A stretch of 64,000 bases of DNA, taken from NCBI RefSeq assembly GCF_003112515.1, contig NZ_BEVZ01000009.1, forward strand, positions 124,001-188,000, in the 5' to 3' direction. Positions 58,786-64,000 of this stretch are shown one piece after another; the stretch's first letter is position 1, and the number at the start of each line of letters is the position of its first letter. Below the pieces are notes generated by a model. It saw only the letters and a program-made list of their open reading frames with translations. It had not been told where the DNA came from and did not search any database. This stretch comes from Streptomyces fragilis. GTDB taxonomy: Bacteria > Actinomycetota > Actinomycetes > Streptomycetales > Streptomycetaceae. The position numbers were made by a program, and so were the translations under genes.

Positions 58786-60249
58786 TCAGAAGGGGTAGCG
58801 GGCGGTGGTGCCGCGGACGGTGACCCAGCGGGTCTCGGTGAACGCCTCCACGTTCGCCGCCGCCCCGCCGAACCGGGAGCCGGTGCCCGAGGCCCTGACC
58901 CCGCCGAAGGGGGCCACCGCCTCGTCGTTCACCGTCTGGTCGTTGATGTGCACGATGCCGGTGGGGATGCGGTCCGCCACGGCGAGACCGTGCATGACGT
59001 CCTTGGTGACGATGCCCAGCGAGAGCCCGTACTCGCTGTCCCCCGCGATCCGCACCGCGTCCTCCACGGAGTCGACCCGCGTCACCGGGGCGACCGGGCC
59101 GAAGACCTCCTGCGCGAAGGCGGGCGCGGTCAGGGCCATGTCGGCCAGCACGGTGGGCCGGTAGAACAGCCGGTCGTAGGTGCCGCCGGCGGCCACCTCG
59201 GCGCCTTCCGCGGCGCTCGCGGTGACCAGGGCGTGGATCTTGTCCCGCTGTCCGGCGTCGATGATCGGGCCGAGCGCGACGTCGCCGCCCGCGGGGTCGC
59301 CGACCGGCAGGCTCCGCGCCTTCTCCGCGAGCGCGGCCACGAAGTCGTCGTAGACGGCGCTCGCCACCAGGTGCCGTCCGGTGGTCATGCAGATCTGGCC
59401 CTGGTTGAAGAAGGAGCCCCAGGCGGCCAGGTTGACGGCGTCCTCCACGTCGGCGTCGTCCAGCACCAGCAGCGCGGAGTTGCCGCCGAGCTCGAGGTGG
59501 GCGCGCTTGAGGTGCCGGCCGGCGAGCTCGCCGATGTGCCGGCCGACGGCGGTGGAGCCGGTGAACGAGATCACCCGCACGTGCGGGTCGACGACCAGCG
59601 CCTCGCCGACGTCCGGGCCGCCCGGCAGCATCTGCAGGACGCCCGGGGGCAGGCCGGCCTCCTCGAAGATCCGGGCGATCAGCGTGCCGCCGGTGACCGC
59701 GGTGCGCGGATCCGGCTTGAGCAGGACCGCGTTGCCGAGGGCCAGCGCGGGCGCCACCGAGCGGATCGCCAGGATGATCGGCACGTTGAACGGCGCGATC
59801 ACCGTGACCACGCCGGCCGGGACGCGGCGGGCCATGGACAGCCGCGGCTGCTCGCTCGGCAGCAGCTCGCCCAGCGGGCGGCCGGGCAGCGAGGCCGCCT
59901 CGTAGCACTCCTCGGCGGCGGTGTGCAGCGCGAACCCGGCCATGCCGGGGACGGCGCCGACCTCGCGGATGTTCCAGCCGGTTATCTCGTCCGCGTGCTG
60001 CTTCCACAGGTCGCCCGCCCGGCGGAGCACGGCGGCCCGCTCCGTGTAGGGGAGGGCGGCCCAGGCCTGCTGCGCCTCGGCCGCGTGGGCGGCGGCCTCG
60101 GCGACGTCCTGGGTGTCGGCGGCGCCCATGCGGCCCAGCTCGGCGCCGGTGGCCGGCTCCACGACGGCGTAGTCGCCGCCCCGGCCCGCCACCCAGGCGC
60201 CGTTCTTGAAGATCCTGCCCTGCCAGTCGACGGAGTCCAGAAGTGCCAC
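58786..60249 (-). CDS. Aromatic aldehyde (benzaldehyde/vanillin-type) dehydrogenase
   Basis: NAD(P)-dependent aldehyde dehydrogenase of 487 residues. It has VIAPFNVPIILAIRSVAPAL in place of the usual PWNFP, ISFTGSTAVGRHIGELAG, the general base Glu in AHLELGGNSALLVLDD, the nucleophile Cys in FNQGQICMTTGRHLV, and the C-terminal GIVHINDQTVNDEAVAPFGG, which is characteristic of benzaldehyde/vanillin/salicylaldehyde dehydrogenases. The start is GTG 60249 with GGAAGGA 7 nt upstream. It diverges from an IclR regulator, the classical arrangement for aromatic catabolism. Confidence 0.9.
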   Translation of the reverse strand: MALLDSVDWQGRIFKNGAWVAGRGGDYAVVEPATGAELGRMGAADTQDVAEAAAHAAEAQQAWAALPYTERAAVLRRAGDLWKQHADEITGWNIREVGAVPGMAGFALHTAAEECYEAASLPGRPLGELLPSEQPRLSMARRVPAGVVTVIAPFNVPIILAIRSVAPALALGNAVLLKPDPRTAVTGGTLIARIFEEAGLPPGVLQMLPGGPDVGEALVVDPHVRVISFTGSTAVGRHIGELAGRHLKRAHLELGGNSALLVLDDADVEDAVNLAAWGSFFNQGQICMTTGRHLVASAVYDDFVAALAEKARSLPVGDPAGGDVALGPIIDAGQRDKIHALVTASAAEGAEVAAGGTYDRLFYRPTVLADMALTAPAFAQEVFGPVAPVTRVDSVEDAVRIAGDSEYGLSLGIVTKDVMHGLAVADRIPTGIVHINDQTVNDEAVAPFGGVRASGTGSRFGGAAANVEAFTETRWVTVRGTTARYPF

Positions 60250-60391
60250 AACGATTCCTTCCGTACAGAAACCACCGGTGCGGGCGCCGGCCGGCGCGCG
60301 TGCGGGTGCGAATGCGGGAGCGGGTACGACGTCGTGCGGCCGATCGTGCTGCGGCACGCGGACCGGCGTCAACGAGAAGTTCCATCCACCA

Positions 60392-60412
60392 GAACCGCGT
60401 TCCGGCTAGGCT
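60392..60412 (+). promoter_or_regulatory. iclR promoter with palindromic operator candidate
   Basis: TAGGCT (60407-60412) ends 7 bp before ATG 60420, which has no Shine-Dalgarno sequence, so the transcript is probably leaderless. GAACCGCGTTC (60392-60402), a GAAC/GTTC inverted repeat, lies just upstream and a further GTTC at 60379; a likely autoregulatory site. Confidence 0.45.
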
Positions 60413-60419
60413 GCGCGTC

Positions 60420-61229
60420 ATGACCGCAGCCCCGCAGCCGGCGGTGTCCTCCGGCACCGGCGCCCAGGCCCTCGAGCGGGGCCTCGCGATCCTGACCGCG
60501 CTCGCCGACGGACGCCGGCCGCTCGGCCTGGTCGAACTGGCCGACGCGACGGGGCTGAGCAAGAGCACCTGCCACCGCTACGTGGCGAGCCTGGTGGCCC
60601 TGCGCTACCTGGAGCAGGAGGACGGCGGCCGCAAGTACCTGCTGGGGCCCACGGCGATGCACCTCGGCATGGCGGCGGTGGGGACGCTGGACGTCGCGCG
60701 GGTCGGCGCCCGGAGCGTGCAGGCGCTGGCCGACGAGACCAACCACACGGTGAGCCTGACCGTCCTGGACGGCGCGGACATCGTCTACGTCGACCGCCGC
60801 CGCCCGGGCCGGGCCGGTTTCCGCATCGAGCTCAACATCCAGATCGGGACCCGGCTGCCCGCCTACTGCACGTCGATGGGCAAGGTGCTGCTGGCCCACC
60901 GGGACCCGGCGTCCGTCCGCGCGATCCTGGACCGGACCGATCTCGCGCGCCGCGGGCCGCGGACCATCACCGCCCGCGAGGAGCTGGTCTCGGCGCTGGC
61001 GGAGATCCGGCGGACCGGTCTGGCCCTCAACGACCAGGAGCTCACGGCCGGGCTGAGGTCGGTGGCCGTGCCGGTGCGCGACCGGCACGGGAACGTCTGC
61101 GCGGCCCTGGGCGTCGCCGTCCACCTGAGCGCGTGGAACGCCACGGCCGAAGCCGTGGTGGCCCGCCTGGAGGGGCCGCTGCGCCATGCCGCGCAGGAGA
61201 TCTCCCGCCGCATGGGGCACCTCGAATGA
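60420..61229 (+). CDS. IclR-family transcriptional regulator
   Basis: Regulator of 269 residues. The N-terminal winged HTH (QALERGLAILTALADGRRPL, VELADATGLSKSTCHRYVASL) is followed by the IclR effector domain (SLTVLDGADIVYVDRRRPGR, LPAYCTSMGKVLLAHRD, GLALNDQELTAGLRSVAVPV, ALGVAVHLSAWNA). The TSMGK region is the usual ligand-pocket segment. It lies between two aldehyde dehydrogenase genes and probably controls both in response to an aromatic compound. Confidence 0.92.
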   Translation: MTAAPQPAVSSGTGAQALERGLAILTALADGRRPLGLVELADATGLSKSTCHRYVASLVALRYLEQEDGGRKYLLGPTAMHLGMAAVGTLDVARVGARSVQALADETNHTVSLTVLDGADIVYVDRRRPGRAGFRIELNIQIGTRLPAYCTSMGKVLLAHRDPASVRAILDRTDLARRGPRTITAREELVSALAEIRRTGLALNDQELTAGLRSVAVPVRDRHGNVCAALGVAVHLSAWNATAEAVVARLEGPLRHAAQEISRRMGHLE

Positions 61230-61353
61230 CACCGCGATCCCTTTTCCGGGACACGGTTCCGGTCCGCGGAACCCGTAAGGTGACCATCTGCCGGAGGTCG
61301 TCCGATCCTCCGGTCACGACGACCGGTGACCCGGCCTCGGGTGAGGAGCGACA

Positions 61354-62820
61354 GTGACGACCGCGGCGGCCCCCCTCGTCCGTCAGCACATCGCCGGCGC
61401 GTGGGTCGACTCACGCAACGGGCGCACCTACGAGAGCCTCGACCCCTGGTCCGGCGAGGTGGTCGCGGTGGTCTCCGCCGGCGACCAGGACGACGCGCGG
61501 GCCGCGATCGAGGCGGCCGACCGGGCGTTCGCCGGCTGGTCGCGGTCCCTGCCCCACGAGCGTCAGTCGGTCCTGCTGCGCGCGGCGGACATCGTGCAGC
61601 GGCGGCGCGGCGAGATCCTCACCCTGCTGGCCCGGGAGACCGGCTGCACCCGCTACTTCGGCGACGTCCAGCTCGACTTCGCGCTGTCCCTGCTGCGACA
61701 GTCCGCGGCGCTTCCGTACGCCGCGGACGGGCAGCTGATCCCGTCCGACCGGCCGGGCACGCGGTCGATGGCGGTCCGCCGGCCGGTGGGGGTCGTCGGC
61801 GCGATCGCCCCGTGGAACGCGGCCCTGGCGCTGACCGGCCGCGCGATCGTCGGTCCGCTGGCGCTCGGCAACACGGTGGTGCTCAAGCCCTCCCAGGAGG
61901 CGCCCGCGTGCGGGGCCCTGTGGGCGGAGGTCTTCGAGGAGGCGGGACTGCCGCCGGGTGTGCTCAACGTGGTGACGCACGCCCCGGGAGAGGCCTCGCT
62001 GATCGGCGACGAGCTGATCGCGAACCCGCTGGTGCGGCGGCTGAGCTTCACCGGCTCCACGGCCACGGGCAGGCGGCTGGCGGAGGCGGCGGGCAGGCAC
62101 CTCAAGCGGATCCTGCTCCAGCTCGGCGGACAGAATCCCCTGATCGTGCTCGACGGGGTGGACCTCGACCACGCGGCCGAGGCGGCCGCCTACGGCGCCT
62201 TCGTCCACCAGGGCCAGGTCTGCCTGTGCGCCCGGCGGATCTTCGTCGAGCGCTCGATCGCCGACGCCTTCCTCGAGCGGTTCGCCGCCAAGGTCTCCTC
62301 CCTGCCGCTCGGGAACCCGCTGGACCCCCGGACGGTGATCGGTCCGGTGATCAACCGGTGGGCGCTGTCGACGATCGGCCGCCGGGTCGAGGAGGCGGTG
62401 GCGGCCGGTGCGCGGATCGTGGCGGGCGGGACGGCCGCGCCGCCCTGTTACCCGGCGACGGTGCTGACCGACGTGCCCGAGGACATCGAGCTGGCCTTCG
62501 ACGAGACCTTCGGCCCGATCGTGGTCGTCACCGTGGTGGAGGACCGCGAGGAGGCCGTCGCCCGGGCCAACGCCTCCGGTTTCGGCCTCGCCGCGGCCGT
62601 CCTGGCGGCGGATTCCGTGCAGGGGCTGGAGGTCGCGCGCCGGATCGACGCCGGCATCGTCCACGTGAACGACCAGCCGGTGAACGACGAGCCGCAGATG
62701 CCGTTCGGCGGCACCCGCGACAGCGGCTGGGGCCGGTTCGGCGTCGGTTTCGTGGCCGAGGACTTCACCGAGCTGCAGTGGGTCACCACCCGGGACACGC
62801 CCCGGACCTACCCGTTCTGA
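61354..62820 (+). CDS. Aldehyde dehydrogenase with Glu-to-Gln change at the general base
   Basis: Aldehyde dehydrogenase-family protein of 488 residues, close to the aromatic branch: VGAIAPWNAALALTGRAIVG, LSFTGSTATGRRLAEAAG, nucleophile Cys290 in HQGQVCLCARRIF, and GIVHVNDQPVNDEPQMPFGG. The normally invariant general base Glu of E-L-G-G is Gln256 here (RILLQLGGQNPLIV). That change usually lowers hydrolysis of the thioacyl intermediate, so the enzyme may be slow, may acylate another acceptor such as CoA, or may be non-catalytic. GTG 61354 has GAGGAG upstream. It is downstream of iclR, 124 bp away. Confidence 0.88.
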   Translation: MTTAAAPLVRQHIAGAWVDSRNGRTYESLDPWSGEVVAVVSAGDQDDARAAIEAADRAFAGWSRSLPHERQSVLLRAADIVQRRRGEILTLLARETGCTRYFGDVQLDFALSLLRQSAALPYAADGQLIPSDRPGTRSMAVRRPVGVVGAIAPWNAALALTGRAIVGPLALGNTVVLKPSQEAPACGALWAEVFEEAGLPPGVLNVVTHAPGEASLIGDELIANPLVRRLSFTGSTATGRRLAEAAGRHLKRILLQLGGQNPLIVLDGVDLDHAAEAAAYGAFVHQGQVCLCARRIFVERSIADAFLERFAAKVSSLPLGNPLDPRTVIGPVINRWALSTIGRRVEEAVAAGARIVAGGTAAPPCYPATVLTDVPEDIELAFDETFGPIVVVTVVEDREEAVARANASGFGLAAAVLAADSVQGLEVARRIDAGIVHVNDQPVNDEPQMPFGGTRDSGWGRFGVGFVAEDFTELQWVTTRDTPRTYPF

Positions 62821-62854
62821 GGCGGGGACCCGACCGTCGGGGTGGCGGGAACCC

Positions 62855-62942
62855 CCGTTCCGCGGCGGGAACCCACCCGTTCCGTGGCGGTGGCCCACCC
62901 GGTCGGTGGCGGTGGCCCGCCCGTTCCGTGGCGGCCGCGCGG
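62855..62942. repeat. Four 22-bp tandem repeats upstream of purB
   Basis: Exactly 22-bp spaced units starting CCGTTCCGYGGCGG at 62855, 62877, 62899 and 62921 (the third reads CCGGTCGGTGGCGG). They lie between the aldehyde dehydrogenase stop and the purB promoter. Confidence 0.8.
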
Positions 62943-62996
62943 CCCTTGGCGTTTCCTACGAACGGGCCCGCGGCGTCGACCTGCAGGAACGAACAG

Positions 62997-63002
62997 TAGA
63001 AT
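62997..63002 (+). promoter_or_regulatory. purB -10 element, leaderless start
   Basis: TAGAAT ends 8 bp before GTG 63011, with GTCGAC at 62975 as a weak -35. No Shine-Dalgarno sequence is present, suggesting transcription begins at or just before the start codon. Confidence 0.5.
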
Positions 63003-63010
63003 CCGGTTAC

Positions 63011-64000
63011 GTGACTTCTCCCGCCAAGCCCCGCATTCCGAACGTCCTCGCCGGACGCTACGCCTCCGCCGAGCTCGCCACGCTCTGGTCGCCCGAGGAG
63101 AAGGTGAAGCTCGAGCGCAGGCTCTGGCTCGCCGTGCTCCGGGCGCAGAAGGACCTCGGGATCGAGGTGCCGGAGGCCGCTCTCGCCGACTACGAGCGCG
63201 TGCTCGACCAGGTCGACCTGGCCTCCGTCGCCGAGCGCGAGAAGGTCACCCGTCATGACGTGAAGGCCCGGATCGAGGAGTTCAACGACCTCGCGGGCCA
63301 CGAGCAGGTCCACAAGGGCATGACCTCCCGCGACCTGACCGAGAACGTCGAGCAGCTGCAGATCCGCCTCTCCCTCGAGCTGGTCCGCGACCGCGTGGTG
63401 GCCGTGCTGGCCCGGCTGGGCCGCCTGTCCGCCGAGTACGGCGAGCTCGTGATGGCCGGCCGGTCCCACAACGTGGCCGCCCAGGCCACCACCCTCGGCA
63501 AGCGCTTCGCCACCGCCACGGACGAGCTGCTGGTGGCGTACCACCGCCTGGAGGAGCTGCTGGGCCGCTACCCGCTGCGCGGCATCAAGGGCCCCGTCGG
63601 CACCTCCCAGGACATGCTGGACCTGCTCGGCGGCGACGCCGGCAAGCTGGCCGAGCTCGAGGACCGGATCGCCGCCCACCTCGGCTTCGGCCGGGCGTTC
63701 ACCTCGGTGGGCCAGGTCTACCCGCGCTCGCTGGACTACGAGGTCGTCACGGCCCTCGTGCAGCTCGCCGCCGCGCCGTCCTCGCTGGCCAAGACGATCC
63801 GTCTGATGGCGGGCCACGAGCTGGTGACCGAGGGCTTCAAGCCGGGTCAGGTCGGCTCGTCCGCGATGCCGCACAAGATGAACACCCGCTCCTGCGAGCG
63901 CGTCAACGGCCTGATGGTGATCCTGCGCGGCTACGCCTCGATGACCGGCGAGCTGGCCGGCGACCAGTGGAACGAGGGCGACGTCTCCTGCTCCGTGGTC
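63011..64000 (+). CDS. purB: Adenylosuccinate lyase (3' end outside window)
   Basis: Acts twice in purine synthesis, releasing fumarate from SAICAR and from adenylosuccinate. The visible 330 residues include the N-terminal TSPAKPRIPNVLAGRYASAE, the active-site GHEQVHKGMTSRDLTENVEQ, GRSHNVAAQATTLGKRFA and the fumarase/aspartase signature GSSAMPHKMNTRSCERVNG with its flexible catalytic loop. The frame is open at base 64000. The start is GTG 63011, probably leaderless. Confidence 0.96.
   Translation, partial: MTSPAKPRIPNVLAGRYASAELATLWSPEEKVKLERRLWLAVLRAQKDLGIEVPEAALADYERVLDQVDLASVAEREKVTRHDVKARIEEFNDLAGHEQVHKGMTSRDLTENVEQLQIRLSLELVRDRVVAVLARLGRLSAEYGELVMAGRSHNVAAQATTLGKRFATATDELLVAYHRLEELLGRYPLRGIKGPVGTSQDMLDLLGGDAGKLAELEDRIAAHLGFGRAFTSVGQVYPRSLDYEVVTALVQLAAAPSSLAKTIRLMAGHELVTEGFKPGQVGSSAMPHKMNTRSCERVNGLMVILRGYASMTGELAGDQWNEGDVSCSVV

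Overview
The window reads as an interior stretch of a Streptomyces (or very close actinomycete) chromosome. Base composition is very GC-rich, GTG starts are common, and the gene families are typical of the genus: a RppA type III polyketide synthase with a CYP158-like P450 and a cupin, MurT/GatD, a DevS/OsdK-type kinase with its regulator, a CebR-box-preceded AA10 oxygenase and a LigB-type ligase. Sixty protein genes are called. The first (GNAT) and last (purB) are cut by the window edges. I see no tRNA, rRNA, CRISPR array, insertion sequence or integrase, so this looks like resident chromosome rather than an island.

Left part (1-14900): a GNAT fragment; a secreted AA10 LPMO behind a CebR-like operator; a TPR membrane protein; a divergent MarR/alpha-beta hydrolase pair sharing twin operators; an orphan two-GAF histidine kinase; and a secreted amidase. 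Next comes the most intriguing block. A five-gene minus-strand operon (7957-13237) holds the uncharacterised STM4011-STM4015 families: two radical SAM proteins, an alkaline-phosphatase/sulfatase-fold hydrolase, an ATP-grasp-like protein and a leucine-rich-repeat protein. A two-gene plus-strand unit of unknown function (13424-14856) diverges from its promoter region. Together they look like a cytosolic modification system with no known product.

Middle-left (14900-26000): a dormancy/oxygen-response neighbourhood with a zinc alcohol dehydrogenase, a second two-GAF kinase, a NarL/DevR-type regulator, pyruvate phosphate dikinase, a flavin-split-barrel protein and a 64-residue membrane protein. A GGGCC-N4-GGNCC-like palindrome recurs in front of several of these genes. 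It is followed by a translationally coupled operon of two acyl-CoA dehydrogenases and a quinone oxidoreductase.

Middle (26000-41300): ATP-dependent DNA ligase, Nudix hydrolase, succinate-semialdehyde-type dehydrogenase, a small conserved protein, a TenA-fold protein, and the tetrahydronaphthalene/flaviolin pigment operon (type III PKS, P450, cupin). Then an acyl-CoA dehydrogenase with a divergent TetR regulator, peptide deformylase, the lipid II amidation pair MurT-GatD, 6-phosphofructokinase, a CtaG-like protein and a small membrane protein.

Right part (41300-64000): a four-gene operon coupling a LytTR regulator, a small membrane protein, a sodium/solute symporter and a LytS-type kinase; a coupled guanidino-modifying enzyme (possibly arginine dihydrolase) with ornithine aminotransferase; a repeat-rich intergenic region; and the urease cluster ureABC-FGD. 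An NlpC/P60 hydrolase follows behind a c-di-AMP (ydaO-type) riboswitch, then two CorC/HlyC-type membrane proteins behind a structured leader, an SGNH hydrolase, an aldo/keto reductase, two aromatic-type aldehyde dehydrogenases flanking an IclR regulator, and the start of purB.
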